Counted from the stretch's first letter, positions 33,297 to 42,301 are shown. The stretch is 64,000 nt of DNA from Galbitalea sp036266835 (GCA_036266835.1 DATAXD010000032.1:1-64000), one strand, 5' to 3'. The notes: generated by a model from the letters alone, not told the origin. Numbers and translations: made by a program.

Positions 33297-33340
33297 TTGA
33301 CAATTTTCGAGAAATTGCAATACTTAAGCACATGCTTAAG
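33297..33340 (+). promoter_or_regulatory. ArsR promoter with palindromic operator over the start codon
   Basis: TTGACA at 33297-33302 is a perfect -35; the -10 region 17 nt later (ATACTT) is weak. CTTAAGCA-CA-TGCTTAAG at 33323-33340 is a perfect 8-2-8 palindrome that contains the ATG (33332-33334) of the ArsR gene. No ribosome-binding site is seen, so the mRNA may be leaderless. ArsR repressors commonly bind such palindromes at their own promoter, so autoregulation is likely. Confidence 0.6.
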
Positions 33341-33676
33341 CACACGGATCCGCTGGACCTGCTGTTTGCGGCGCTCGCCGACCCGAGTCGCAGGAGCATG
33401 ATCGACCGCCTGAGCCAGGGTTCCGCATCCATGAGCGAGCTGGCCGCACCACTTGCCATGTCGCTCCCGGCGGTACAGCAACACCTGAATGTGCTGGAGG
33501 CCAGCGGCATCGTGAGCACGAAAAAGATTGGCCGAGTGCGTAGCTGCTCCCTCGAGCCGGAGGTGCTGAACCGCGCTCAGCAGTGGATTTCAGAAAGACG
33601 GATGCTCTGGGCGAGCCGGCTGGACCGCCTCGGCATGTTCCTCGAAGAAACACCGAACCAGGGAGACACACAATGA
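33332..33676 (+). CDS. ArsR family transcriptional regulator
   Basis: A 114-residue winged-helix repressor. The ArsR fold is clear: LFAALADPSRRSMIDRL, then recognition helix AMSLPAVQQHLNVLEASGIV and the wing KIGRVRSCSL. There are no metal-binding cysteines of the ELCVCDL type, so it is not an arsenic sensor. Its stop overlaps the ATG of the SRPBCC gene (ATGA). ArsR-SRPBCC pairs are common in bacteria and are thought to be regulated together. A palindrome covers its own start. Confidence 0.92.
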   Translation: MLKHTDPLDLLFAALADPSRRSMIDRLSQGSASMSELAAPLAMSLPAVQQHLNVLEASGIVSTKKIGRVRSCSLEPEVLNRAQQWISERRMLWASRLDRLGMFLEETPNQGDTQ

Positions 33677-34131
33677 CAGAGGTAACCGCTCGCAGCGTGG
33701 AGCACGCAACCTTCAGCCTCGAACGCACGTATGCGGCCTCGAAGGCGCGGGTATTCGCCGCGCTGGCGAATAAGGACCAGAAGGCGAAATGGTTCGGCGA
33801 TCCGAGTTCCCCACCTGAGCAGTGGGACTTCGATTTCCGCGAAGGTGGGCGGGAATACGAGAGCAGCGAGTTCGAGGGCGCACGGCACACCTTCGACGCG
33901 GTCTACCTCGACATCGTCGAGGACGAGCGCGTCGTGTGGAGCTACAACCTCTACGTCAACGGGGTGAAGCTCTCGTCCTCGATGACGGTGGTCGAACTGA
34001 CGGCCCTCGAGGGCGGCACCAGATTGACCTTCACAGAAACGGGCGCATTCTTCGACGGCCACGAGAAGCCGGAGCTGCGCGAGCAGGGCACCGGATGGCT
34101 GCTCGACGCGCTGGGCAAAAGCCTGGAATAG
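33673..34131 (+). CDS. SRPBCC (AHSA1-like) domain protein
   Basis: A 152-residue START/Bet v1-like protein of the AHSA1 group with an internal ligand cavity. The N-terminal FSLERTYAASKARVFAALAN and KWFGDP, then VELTALEGGTRLTFTETGAFF, are typical. It is coupled to the ArsR gene by a 4-bp overlap. The ligand is unknown. A hairpin 9-50 bp downstream probably ends transcription. Confidence 0.9.
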   Translation: MTEVTARSVEHATFSLERTYAASKARVFAALANKDQKAKWFGDPSSPPEQWDFDFREGGREYESSEFEGARHTFDAVYLDIVEDERVVWSYNLYVNGVKLSSSMTVVELTALEGGTRLTFTETGAFFDGHEKPELREQGTGWLLDALGKSLE

Positions 34132-34139
34132 CCGGAATA

Positions 34140-34181
34140 CCGATGGCCGAGCAGCGTTCGGGTTCGCCACTCGACCATCGG
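34140..34181. terminator. Hairpin between convergent genes
   Basis: CCGATGGCCGA (34140-34150) pairs with TCGACCATCGG (34171-34181) with one wobble and a 20-nt loop, in the gap between the SRPBCC gene and the convergent APC permease gene. GGAATAC also recurs on both sides. There is no T-run. It is a plausible bidirectional terminator. Confidence 0.45.
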
Positions 34182-34195
34182 AATACTAAAGAGAT

Positions 34196-35953
34196 CTACT
34201 CCTTCGGCCGCTCGACCTCTTCGCCGGTGACAGCGTCCATGGCCTTCTGGCCCTTCGGCAGGTTCGACAGGTCCGGCGCAATTACCTCGGGCATGCGACC
34301 CGAGTCTGGCAGTCCGAAGGTCGCAACGCGACCAACTCCGGGAGCCAGCACGAGGTCATCCGACATCTTCGCGAGGGTCTGTCCTCTGAAGAAGTCGGGA
34401 CGCCGCGCCCACCAAATGAACATCAGCACGAGGCCGATCAGGATGCCGCCGACGCCGATGATCGCATCATCACCGACCACCCAGCCGAAGAAGTTCGCGG
34501 CGAGGTTATTCCCGTGCGAGTCGACCTCCCAGTCGGCCTCGGCATACGTGACGAGCCCGAATATGAATGCCGCAGTGAGCATGAGAGCACCCAGCAACGG
34601 GAACAGGAACCTCATGATGAAGTCTCGCGCCGTTTTATAGAAGCTCTTTCGATAGAACCACACACAGGCGTAGCCGGTGAGCCCGTAGTAGAAGGCGATC
34701 ATCAACCCGATCGAGTCCACCAGGGGTGTCAGCAGATCGTTGTTGACGAAGGTGATTACCGCGTAGAAAGCAATCGACACCAGTCCCATCGCGATCGTCG
34801 ACCAGGTCGGCGTCAGGAATCTCGGGTGGATGCGCGCGAACTTCTCGGGGATGGCCTTGTAAACGGCCATCGAGAGCGACGTTCGGGCCGTCGGCAGAAT
34901 CGTGGTCTGCGTAGAGGCGGATGCCGACGTCAGGATCGAGAGCGTCAGCAGGATCAGCAGCAGGTGGCCAATCGGGCTGTCACCAAACAGCTTCGGGCCA
35001 AGCGAGAGGAACACGTTGTCCGAGTTATTGCCGTTGCCGAGTCCGATTCCCTTGTCGCCGATACCCGCGAACGACACCGCTGCGGTGCTCACGATGGCGT
35101 ACGTCACGAGCAGCAGAACCGTTGAGATGATCGCGGCGCGACCCGGAGTCTTCGAGGGGTTCGCGGTCTCTTCGTTGATCGATACCGCGGTGTCCCAGCC
35201 CCAGTAGATGAAGATCGCCGCCAGCAACCCGGGCGCAAGTACCGCACCGAAGTTGAGCGTGAACGGGTTGAACCAGTCCAGCTGCGGGTATTGCGAAATG
35301 CCCGCCACGCCGTTCCCGGAGTACACGCGAACCAGCGCGTAGACCGCAAAGACGACGAGGACGACAACTTCGATGGACAGCAGGATCTGCTGCAGTCGAG
35401 CGGAGATCTCAATACCGCGGTAGCAGATCCAGGTCATTAGGGCGATCCAGACAAGGCCTGCCGCGAGCTCCCACCAGTAGTTGGTCGCGATGCCGCCCCA
35501 GTAGTCGGCAGCCTGCTGGTCGCCGATGAGGGACCCAATGTTGCCGATCAGGCCGAAGGTCGTCTGGCCAGCGATCTGGGCCAGGTTGGCCATGACGATG
35601 ACGTCGGCGACGATGATGCCCCAGCCGCCGAGCCAGCCCATGACCGGGCCGAATGTTCGGGACGCCCAGGTGAACGTCGTGCCACAGTCGGGCTCGGCTT
35701 TGTTGAGTTCCTGGTACGCGACGGCGATGAGGTACATCGGCACGAAGGCGAGCAGGATGACTCCCGGCGCGTGAACGCCGACGATCTGGCTGCCGACACC
35801 CGAGACGACGATGAACCCCAGCGCAGCGGCGAGGCTATACGCCGGGGCGGTCGAAGCGACTCCGACGACGACACTGGCGACGAGCCCGAGGGCGCCGGGT
35901 TTTAGGCCCTTGCTCTCCGTAACGCCTTTGGTCGATTGAACTGCGGATGACAT
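34196..35953 (-). CDS. APC family amino acid permease
   Basis: A 585-residue amino acid/polyamine/organocation permease with about 12-13 helices. The early helix has GALGLVASVVVGVASTAPAYS, then YQELNKAEPDCGTTFTWASR, which is the conserved loop. The C-terminal cytosolic tail of about 75 residues follows the last helix. The ATG at 35953 has AAGGAGC upstream. It stands alone. The substrate is unknown, probably an amino acid. Confidence 0.9.
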   Translation of the reverse strand: MSSAVQSTKGVTESKGLKPGALGLVASVVVGVASTAPAYSLAAALGFIVVSGVGSQIVGVHAPGVILLAFVPMYLIAVAYQELNKAEPDCGTTFTWASRTFGPVMGWLGGWGIIVADVIVMANLAQIAGQTTFGLIGNIGSLIGDQQAADYWGGIATNYWWELAAGLVWIALMTWICYRGIEISARLQQILLSIEVVVLVVFAVYALVRVYSGNGVAGISQYPQLDWFNPFTLNFGAVLAPGLLAAIFIYWGWDTAVSINEETANPSKTPGRAAIISTVLLLVTYAIVSTAAVSFAGIGDKGIGLGNGNNSDNVFLSLGPKLFGDSPIGHLLLILLTLSILTSASASTQTTILPTARTSLSMAVYKAIPEKFARIHPRFLTPTWSTIAMGLVSIAFYAVITFVNNDLLTPLVDSIGLMIAFYYGLTGYACVWFYRKSFYKTARDFIMRFLFPLLGALMLTAAFIFGLVTYAEADWEVDSHGNNLAANFFGWVVGDDAIIGVGGILIGLVLMFIWWARRPDFFRGQTLAKMSDDLVLAPGVGRVATFGLPDSGRMPEVIAPDLSNLPKGQKAMDAVTGEEVERPKE

Positions 35954-36180
35954 GGGACGCTCCTTCGGGGGAAATCGCGGGGGCGCGATTTGATCGGGGT
36001 ACGGCCAAGAGTTCACCGTCGAACTGCTCGTGCCAACACGATATCGCCCCTGAGTTACCGTGCCAACCCTTGATTCCGTAGCCGAATCCCCGAATCAGTG
36101 CTTATTTCGTCGTTTTGTGACAAATGACCGTTCCGCGGTTTACCCAATCACGTGAACCCGCCTGCCCTAATCTTGTGGGC

Positions 36181-36828
36181 ATGGAAGGCGACCCGTTCGA
36201 ATCGCAACGAGGCATTGACCGCCTCATCTTCTTCACGGATGCGGTCGTCGCGATCGCAATCACGCTGCTGATCCTGCCGCTGGTGGAAATTGTGACCGCG
36301 GATGCGGCGAAGCATCCACCGGTTCCGATCCCGACGTTCATCCACGAGAACGTTCTCCAGATGTTCGCGTTCGTGCTGAGCTTCGCGGTGATCGCGCGGC
36401 TTTGGATGGCGAATCACGAGATCCTCGAAAACGTCAAGCGGGCATCCCCTGCGCTCCTGTGGCTCGATGTCGCCTGGGTGTTCACGGTGGTCGTCATCCC
36501 GCTGCCGACCGAGATCACGGCCGCATTCACGAGCAGCGAGCTCACCGTGCTCATCTACATTTCCGTCGCGACCGCCAACACCGTGCTGCTCTTCGCGATG
36601 GCGTACTACCTGTTCCGGCATCCCGAAATGCAGACCAGGTCGACCTCACGGGTGCTGCTATGGGGAGTCGGCTCGAACACCACCGGGTTCATCATCGCGT
36701 TCCTGCTGGTCGTCGCATTCCCGCCCATCGGCTATTACGCACTGCTGACGCCCGCGCTGACCATTGTGCTCGATCCCATCGTCAAGCCGCGCATCGCACG
36801 ACGTGAAATGGCAGCGGCAAAGAAGTAG
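36181..36828 (+). CDS. TMEM175-like potassium channel family protein
   Basis: A 215-residue integral membrane protein of the TMEM175/DUF1211 family, K+-selective channels. The first helix has FFTDAVVAIAITLLILPL, the bacterial FSDAVFAI signature with T in place of S. Six helices are predicted. TAATCT at 36168-36173 lies 7 nt before ATG 36181, so the mRNA is probably leaderless; an ATG at 36124 would place that hexamer inside the gene. The 227 bp before it (35954-36180) hold only promoters. Confidence 0.87.
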   Translation: MEGDPFESQRGIDRLIFFTDAVVAIAITLLILPLVEIVTADAAKHPPVPIPTFIHENVLQMFAFVLSFAVIARLWMANHEILENVKRASPALLWLDVAWVFTVVVIPLPTEITAAFTSSELTVLIYISVATANTVLLFAMAYYLFRHPEMQTRSTSRVLLWGVGSNTTGFIIAFLLVVAFPPIGYYALLTPALTIVLDPIVKPRIARREMAAAKK

Positions 36829-36932
36829 CGTCCCCCGAACGTGGAATGGCCCGCGGTCAGCTGAGCGTGCAAGGCTGAAGTACCCACCTGGGATCACCTA
36901 GCAACCGTGTTCGGGCAGGAACTGAGGATTAC

Positions 36933-39083
36933 ATGACTGCGGCATCATCCGCGGGTGTCGATTCGCGTCGACAATTAATGCTTGCCGAGAAGCGTGAACG
37001 CGCAGCTGCCCTGGCGCGCAAGGCTGCCGCGCGGTACTCCGTGGAGCCCCACGTTGAGCGCGACGTGATGGCCGCGCTCAAGCCGCTCACCGACATCGGC
37101 TATCACCTGCTGCCCAATCGCGGGTGGCCGGGATCGAACAACGATCAGGTCGACCTCGTCGTCGTCGGGCCGAGCGGCCTGTACATTGTCGACACCAAAT
37201 CCTGGAGCGACGTCACGATCGAGGCGGGTCGGATTTACCGGCAGGACACGGATGTCACGGACGACATCGCCGCGCTCGCCGACCTCGCCTACGCCACCGA
37301 GGCGGCAATGGCCGACATCGGGCTGGCTCCGGGTGAGGTTCACGCCCTCGTCGTGCTCGCGGGACGAGCATCCATCCGGGCGCGCATCGGCACGGTCGAG
37401 ATGGTCGCCGAATCCGGTGCCGCCAGTTACATCCTCGAGCGCGGCCTGCGTTTCACCGAAGAGCAGCTGAATAAGGTGCTCGCCGCGAGCCTCGACTACT
37501 TCCCGGTAGTCGCCACCCCGATGCAGCGCGGAATCGCCGGGCCTGCCGGCGATGCGGCTGCAGACGACGCCACTGTCAGCGACATTCATCCTGATGCGGC
37601 ATCCAACCCCGCGTCGGACGACGAGGTCGCCGCGTTCGACACCATCCCGCTCATCAGCAGCGCCTCGCTCATGCGCCAGGTCGCGCAAGTCGTCAAGGCA
37701 CCGCCGCTCGAAGGGTGGATGGCCTTCCTTGATCCCGAGCAGGCGCGACTCGTTCGACGCAACTACAACGGTCCCTCGCGCATCCGTGGCGCTGCCGGCA
37801 CCGGCAAGACGATCGTCGGCCTGCACCGCGCCGCCTACCTCGCCCGCACCCAGCCGGGCGTGGTGCTCGTCACGTCGTTTGTGAGCACACTTCCCGCCGT
37901 ACAGTCGTCGTTCATGAAACGACTTGCGCCCGACATCCGCGAGCGCATCGAGTTCGTCGGCACGCAGTCGTTCGCGAAGCGACTGCTCTCGGATCGCCAC
38001 GTGCCATCGAACCTGCAGCCCGCGATTGCGGATGCGGAATTCGACATCGTCTGGCGAACGGTCGGCGCTCCCGGCTTGCTCGGCCGGCTCGAACCCAAGC
38101 CCACCTACTGGCAGGACGAGATCGACCACGTCATCAAAGGACGCGGCATCGTCAATTTCGACCAGTATGCCGACCTCAGCCGGACGGGTCGCCTGCGGGG
38201 CCTCAACCTCGATCAGCGTCGCGCGGTGTGGGAACTGTTCACCGCGTACCAGGCGCGCATGGAGGCACGCGGCGCTCACGACGAAGCCGACATCGTGCTG
38301 CTCGCCGAAAAGTCGCTCATCGAGATGCCGATGTTCCGTTACGGAGCGGTGATTGTCGATGAGGCCCAGGACCTCTCATCCGCGATGATCCGGATGCTGT
38401 ATCGGCTCGTTGGCGATCGTCCTGACGGACTCACCCTGATTGGTGACTACAAGCAGAGCATCTACCCCGGCGGCTACACGCTCGCCGAAGTGGGAATCTC
38501 GCTGTCGGGTCGTGGCGGTGTGCTCACGACGAACCACCGCAACACCGCGGAGATCCTTCGACTCGCAGAATCGGTGGTGTCCGACGACACGTTCGTCGAC
38601 ATCGAGGGCATCTCCGAGAATTCGACGGATGCCGTGCATGTTCCCCGCTCGGGTCCGCAGCCGCTGGTGGTGCGATTCAGCAGCAGGGCGGCCCACGACG
38701 TCGAGATCCCCCGTCGAGTGCGGGCGCTGGTCACCGACACCGAGCTCAGCTACGGCGACATCGGCATCCTGTCGCTGACCACGTTTGGCGTCAGGGCTGC
38801 GGTCGCCGCCCTGCAGAAAGCGAACATCCCGGTTCTCGAACTCACCCACTTCGACGGCACCCCGATCGACGCCGTCAAAGTTGGCACCGTCAAGCGCGCC
38901 AAGGGGCTCGAGTTCCGCCAGGTGCTGCTCGCGCAGGTTCCGTCGAACCTGCTACCGGGCGAACACGACGTTGTTGTCGCGGAAGAAGGCGCTGCCGCCG
39001 AGCACACCGAACTGCAGAAACGGGAGCTGTATGTCGCGATGACTCGCGCCTACGACGGACTCTGGGTGGGAACCATCCCCTAA
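36933..39083 (+). CDS. NERD domain UvrD-like helicase
   Basis: A 716-residue SF1 helicase/ATPase with an N-terminal NERD (nuclease-related) domain (residues ~45-150; GSNNDQVDLVVVGPSGLYIVDTKSW, where D and K of the VDTK motif resemble PD-(D/E)XK). Then come Walker A GAAGTGKT, Walker B VIVDEAQDL, and motif VI YVAMTRAYDGLWV. KRAKGLEF is the UvrD C-terminal motif. It is probably a DNA translocase; a repair or HelD-like role is possible. No defence genes are adjacent. The ATG at 36933 lacks a strong RBS. Confidence 0.9.
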   Translation: MTAASSAGVDSRRQLMLAEKRERAAALARKAAARYSVEPHVERDVMAALKPLTDIGYHLLPNRGWPGSNNDQVDLVVVGPSGLYIVDTKSWSDVTIEAGRIYRQDTDVTDDIAALADLAYATEAAMADIGLAPGEVHALVVLAGRASIRARIGTVEMVAESGAASYILERGLRFTEEQLNKVLAASLDYFPVVATPMQRGIAGPAGDAAADDATVSDIHPDAASNPASDDEVAAFDTIPLISSASLMRQVAQVVKAPPLEGWMAFLDPEQARLVRRNYNGPSRIRGAAGTGKTIVGLHRAAYLARTQPGVVLVTSFVSTLPAVQSSFMKRLAPDIRERIEFVGTQSFAKRLLSDRHVPSNLQPAIADAEFDIVWRTVGAPGLLGRLEPKPTYWQDEIDHVIKGRGIVNFDQYADLSRTGRLRGLNLDQRRAVWELFTAYQARMEARGAHDEADIVLLAEKSLIEMPMFRYGAVIVDEAQDLSSAMIRMLYRLVGDRPDGLTLIGDYKQSIYPGGYTLAEVGISLSGRGGVLTTNHRNTAEILRLAESVVSDDTFVDIEGISENSTDAVHVPRSGPQPLVVRFSSRAAHDVEIPRRVRALVTDTELSYGDIGILSLTTFGVRAAVAALQKANIPVLELTHFDGTPIDAVKVGTVKRAKGLEFRQVLLAQVPSNLLPGEHDVVVAEEGAAAEHTELQKRELYVAMTRAYDGLWVGTIP

Positions 39084-39158
39084 CTCGGGCGTGTCGCTCG
39101 CTTGAGCGGTATCCTCGACAAACCAATGCCGTCCGTGCTTGGAGAGGGAGGTTGCCCT

Positions 39159-39269
39159 ATGGCAGACAAATCGCCAAAGAAGAACAGCGCCAAGACCGCT
39201 GCGTCTAAGTCTCTAAAGGAGAAGCGAGCCGACAAGAAGTCGAAAGCAGCTTCGAAGAGCAACGGATAG
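39159..39269 (+). CDS. Lysine-rich 36-aa protein
   Basis: A very short gene that begins MADKSPKKNSAKTAASKS and ends with a basic KKSKAASKSNG tail, about one third lysine. The ATG at 39159 has GGAGAGGGAGG upstream, and a strong terminator follows 22 bp after the stop, so it is a complete transcription unit. To my knowledge similar tiny basic proteins recur in actinobacteria; none has a proven role. A nucleic-acid-binding or ribosome-associated role is only a guess from composition. Confidence 0.75.
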   Translation: MADKSPKKNSAKTAASKSLKEKRADKKSKAASKSNG

Positions 39270-39290
39270 GCGGCCATTGCCGTAACTTCG

Positions 39291-39326
39291 CGAGCCGGGT
39301 CCTGAGGGGCCCGGCTCGTTCTTTTT
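39291..39326 (+). terminator. Intrinsic terminator
   Basis: CGAGCCGGG (39291-39299) pairs with CCCGGCTCG (39310-39318) and is followed by TTCTTTTT. It is 22 bp downstream of the 36-residue gene. A strong rho-independent signal. Confidence 0.9.
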
Positions 39327-39343
39327 GGGGGCGGTGTTTGTCA

Positions 39344-39418
39344 GGCGCCGCCGCCCCTGCGGCGCCCAGGTGCGCCCGGGGAAGCACCCGTGCGGCGCAG
39401 AAGCGCCTTCGGGCGCTT
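39344..39418. repeat. GC hairpin of the CGCCCCT-loop family plus TTCG hairpin
   Basis: GGCGCCGC-CGCCCCT-GCGGCGCC (39344-39366) is a third member of the family at 5718-5776, with a changed but complementary stem end. A second hairpin, AAGCGCC-TTCG-GGCGCTT at 39401-39418, has the stable UUCG-type loop. Both lie between the terminator above and the LOG gene promoter; the whole gap 39270-39498 holds nothing else. Confidence 0.75.
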
Positions 39419-39498
39419 GGCTCGGCCTTGCCTCGCGGGCGCATTACCTGTCGTTGACGACCGCTTGTAGACGCGCTGCGTGACATAGCCTTTCACTC

Positions 39499-40569
39499 AT
39501 GACCGGGCAAGAGGACGCCGAGCGGAGCATTTCCGATTCGGGGTTCGTGCTGGCTCCGCCGGATCGTCTCTATCTGCCGATGGCGCTTTACGACTCCTGG
39601 GATCCGGACGACGATTTGTCGCTCGCACGCTCGCTCGACTACCGCACGTACCTCGCGACTCTGGCGCAGGGCCAGCCGATCGCCCGCTCTCGCGGCATCG
39701 GCAACGGGCGAGCGCTCCACGACGCGGCAATTTCCTACTCCCTCGCCCAGCGGGTTGCCGGTGCACGATCGGTGGGAATCCTCGGCGGACACGGCGAAGC
39801 CCGCGGCAGCGACACCTACAACGCCGTGGCTCGAATCGCGTGGGCGCTCGGACAGAAGGACTTCACAATCCTCACCGGCGGTGGACCGGGAGCGATGGAA
39901 GCCGCCCACCTCGGCGCGCGGTACGCACCGTTCGACGCATCCGTTCTGGATGCGGCGCTGGCGCGCATCTCATCCGATCCGGCCACCCTCACGTTCCCGT
40001 TTCCGCACGGGAGCGACCTCGTCGTCGACGGAGCATTCGTGCCGGATGCGCTTCGCGCGCTGCACGCCTGGATGCGGCCCGCGATGGAACTGGCGGCCGA
40101 AACCGAGGCCAATGCGGGGGCATCCGTTGGCATCCCGACCTGGCTCTACGGGCATGAGCCATCGACGCCGTTCGCGACGGAGCACGCCAAGTATTTCGAA
40201 AACTCGATTCGCGAGGAGGGTCTGCTGACACTCGCGATCTACGGCGCCATCTACACCCCGGGCAGCTCGGGCACCCTGCAGGAGATCTTCGAAGACGCGA
40301 ACCAGAACTTCTACGTGCCGCCCGGCGAGGGACCGAGCCCGATGGTGTTCGTGGACCTGGATGGATTCTTTACGAAGACATTCCCGGTCATTTCGGTGCT
40401 GCGCGCGCTGTTCGGCGACCGGTTCGACGACATGGTCATGGTCGTCAACTCACAGGACGACGCCGTCGCAGCGATCGAGGATCGAGCTGAGGGCGTGTCT
40501 CGCTGGGCATTGACGGCGGTCGACCGCAAGCTGCGCGCCGAATCCCGCACGACATCGGATACCGCCTGA
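39499..40569 (+). CDS. LOG family (nucleotide 5'-monophosphate-binding Rossmann) protein
   Basis: A 356-residue protein of the LOG/lysine-decarboxylase-like superfamily, larger than usual LOG. GILGGHGEARGS, GGGPGAMEAAHLGA and PGSSGTLQEIFE (PGGxGTxxE variant with SS in place of the second G) mark the nucleotide-binding site. True LOG proteins release cytokinin bases from riboside monophosphates; this long form may differ. TAGCCT (39486-39491) lies 7 nt before the ATG, giving a leaderless start. Confidence 0.85.
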   Translation: MTGQEDAERSISDSGFVLAPPDRLYLPMALYDSWDPDDDLSLARSLDYRTYLATLAQGQPIARSRGIGNGRALHDAAISYSLAQRVAGARSVGILGGHGEARGSDTYNAVARIAWALGQKDFTILTGGGPGAMEAAHLGARYAPFDASVLDAALARISSDPATLTFPFPHGSDLVVDGAFVPDALRALHAWMRPAMELAAETEANAGASVGIPTWLYGHEPSTPFATEHAKYFENSIREEGLLTLAIYGAIYTPGSSGTLQEIFEDANQNFYVPPGEGPSPMVFVDLDGFFTKTFPVISVLRALFGDRFDDMVMVVNSQDDAVAAIEDRAEGVSRWALTAVDRKLRAESRTTSDTA

Positions 40570-40611
40570 AGCACTCGGTTGTCTCGCTGCCGGGCGCGAT
40601 AGCGTTGGCGG

Positions 40612-41052
40612 ATGAACAGCTGGCGCGACGAGGCAACCGAAGAGGTCCAGGAGGACCTCGACCGACTGCTGGATGTCACGATCGAGGCGGCCCGCCACTT
40701 CCTGGATGTGAACGGCGAGTTCATCCCTTTCCCGATGGTGATCAAGTCGGATGGCGAACTCGCGGCCATCGGCCTCGAGCAGCCGGAGACGCCATCCGTT
40801 CCCGATTCGGCCCAGGTGATCGCGGGACTCGTCGGGCTGTTTCGCGAGCGCAAGGGTTCGATTCGGGCGCTTGCCATCGGCTCGGATGTGCAGATCCCGT
40901 CGGAGGCGCAGGATGCGATCGAGGTGCGCCTTGAGCACCGCGACGGGCCGGCGATCACGGTGCTGCTGCCGTACCAGATCGACCCGCTCGATGACACCTA
41001 CCTCTACGACGAGCCGCGGGCGCAAGCCGACGAACACCGCATCTGGCGCTAG
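40612..41052 (+). CDS. Hypothetical protein, 146 aa
   Basis: No family recognised. The protein is acidic and soluble, with an N-terminal helix (EEVQEDLDRLLDVTIEAARHFLD), a segment resembling a small alpha/beta domain (FIPFPMVIKSDGEL), and a C-terminal IEVRLEHRDGPAITVLLPYQI. No signal peptide is seen. TAGCGT at 40600-40605 lies 6 nt before ATG 40612, a leaderless arrangement shared with the LOG gene 42 bp upstream. It is probably a real gene on codon use and promoter, with unknown role. Confidence 0.65.
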   Translation: MNSWRDEATEEVQEDLDRLLDVTIEAARHFLDVNGEFIPFPMVIKSDGELAAIGLEQPETPSVPDSAQVIAGLVGLFRERKGSIRALAIGSDVQIPSEAQDAIEVRLEHRDGPAITVLLPYQIDPLDDTYLYDEPRAQADEHRIWR

Positions 41053-41139
41053 CACCGCCTTTGCGAGCGACCCATCACTCCTCAGGTCGGAACCTGGTGC
41101 GACACGCCGCGCGATAGGCACGAGCGGCGCGCCGCACGG

Positions 41140-41385
41140 CTATCCGACTTTGCGACGACCGATTCGATATCCGACCCAGCCCGAAATCAGGATGACCCCG
41201 GCTACGACTTCGCACACCCATAGTGTCGGAGCGACCGGCGGGCTGAATGTCGCGGAAGTGAGTGGTGCATACGCGGTCCAGCCAAAGGATGCGGGAGGGT
41301 CCGCGTACGTGATCATCGGCACGAGCCCGAGCGCCAGCACAATGACGCCGAGCACCAGAGCCCAGTATCCGCGCACGAATAACAC
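41140..41385 (-). CDS. Small membrane protein, 81 aa
   Basis: Two hydrophobic helices: LVLGVIVLALGLVPMI (about 11-26) and LWVCEVVAGVILISGWVGY (about 56-74), separated by a Pro/Ser-rich loop. The GTG at 41385 begins 4 bp after the DUF2090 stop, so it is in the same operon; an RBS is weak, so the start is uncertain. No family name is recognised. Confidence 0.55.
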   Translation of the reverse strand: MLFVRGYWALVLGVIVLALGLVPMITYADPPASFGWTAYAPLTSATFSPPVAPTLWVCEVVAGVILISGWVGYRIGRRKVG

Positions 41386-41389
41386 TCGC

Positions 41390-42301
41390 TTACCCGCGGG
41401 CGTCGAGGTAGCGGCGGGCGAAGTACAGGTAGTTCTCCTTGATGCGGTGCTGGGCGACATCCGCTCCGATCGTGCCGGCCAGGTGGTCGGCGAGCGGGTC
41501 CCACCAGATGCTGCGACCAATCGCGAAACCGATGTAGCCGGGCAGCGGCGCGGCGAGATCGAGCCAGCGGTCGAGGTCTTCTTTCGATGCGTGCCGGCCG
41601 AGCACGATGCAGTCGGCGGTACGCCCACCACGGCGAGCGAGGGTCGCGACGGCGGCGGCGGCATCCGACGAGTCCATGCCCTCGACCTTCCAGATCGCGG
41701 GGTCGGCTCCGTGATCCTGCAGGAATTCGATGACGCTCAGCGTCAGTTTCGGTCGTAGCTCGTCGTCGTAGCGCTTCTTGTCGCCGCCGACGGAGCCAAG
41801 GTCTTCATCGGTGGCGGGAACCAGCAACTCCACGATGAGGTGGTGACGCGACTCCGCCGCCCACGCCGACACGATCTTCAGGCGCTCGGCCTGCTGGAGT
41901 CGATCCGGCACGGAGGTCCCGGGATTGTCGCGGATGAGGACCTTCGCGTGGTCGGTGTTGAAGTACCCGGCGTGGGTGCGCCAGTCGTCCCCGTAGGCGA
42001 ACTCGAACCACACCTTGCCGCTGGCCTCGATCGGCATCGACAGGTTGATGAGTCCGTCGGATTTCGCCGCGAGCGCCGCCACATCCGCCCCATACTCCTC
42101 GTCGACCAGGATGCCCGCCTGCGCGTGATCCGGCAGGGTCGAGGTCGCGTCGACCAGCGCCTCGTACACGAGCATCTTGTCGGCCCGGATGCGCGCGGCC
42201 TGCGCCTCGGTCGGCGGTGCGGTGAGCTTGTAGAGCTCCTTCTCGAGACTGTCCCGGTGGTCGTCGGCGAGGATCAGGAGGGCGCGGTCGGTGTTTGTCA
42301 T
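41390..42301 (-). CDS. DUF2090 (IolC C-domain-like) aldolase-fold protein
   Basis: A 303-residue protein matching the DUF2090 domain found fused to IolC-type kinases, where it belongs to the 2-deoxy-5-keto-gluconate-6-phosphate aldolase step of inositol use. DDHRDSLEK at the start and WKVEGMDS (likely Schiff-base lysine of a class I aldolase) support the fold. The stand-alone form, without iol genes nearby, could act on another sugar. The ATG is at 42301. The upstream gap (42302-42509) separates it from the DHA2 exporter. Confidence 0.8.
   Translation of the reverse strand: MTNTDRALLILADDHRDSLEKELYKLTAPPTEAQAARIRADKMLVYEALVDATSTLPDHAQAGILVDEEYGADVAALAAKSDGLINLSMPIEASGKVWFEFAYGDDWRTHAGYFNTDHAKVLIRDNPGTSVPDRLQQAERLKIVSAWAAESRHHLIVELLVPATDEDLGSVGGDKKRYDDELRPKLTLSVIEFLQDHGADPAIWKVEGMDSSDAAAAVATLARRGGRTADCIVLGRHASKEDLDRWLDLAAPLPGYIGFAIGRSIWWDPLADHLAGTIGADVAQHRIKENYLYFARRYLDARG

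Noticed and set aside
31356..34131. ECF-DGPF plus ArsR-SRPBCC as one genomic island
   Set aside because: Codon style and base composition look like the neighbours, and there is no integrase, tRNA insertion or flanking repeat.
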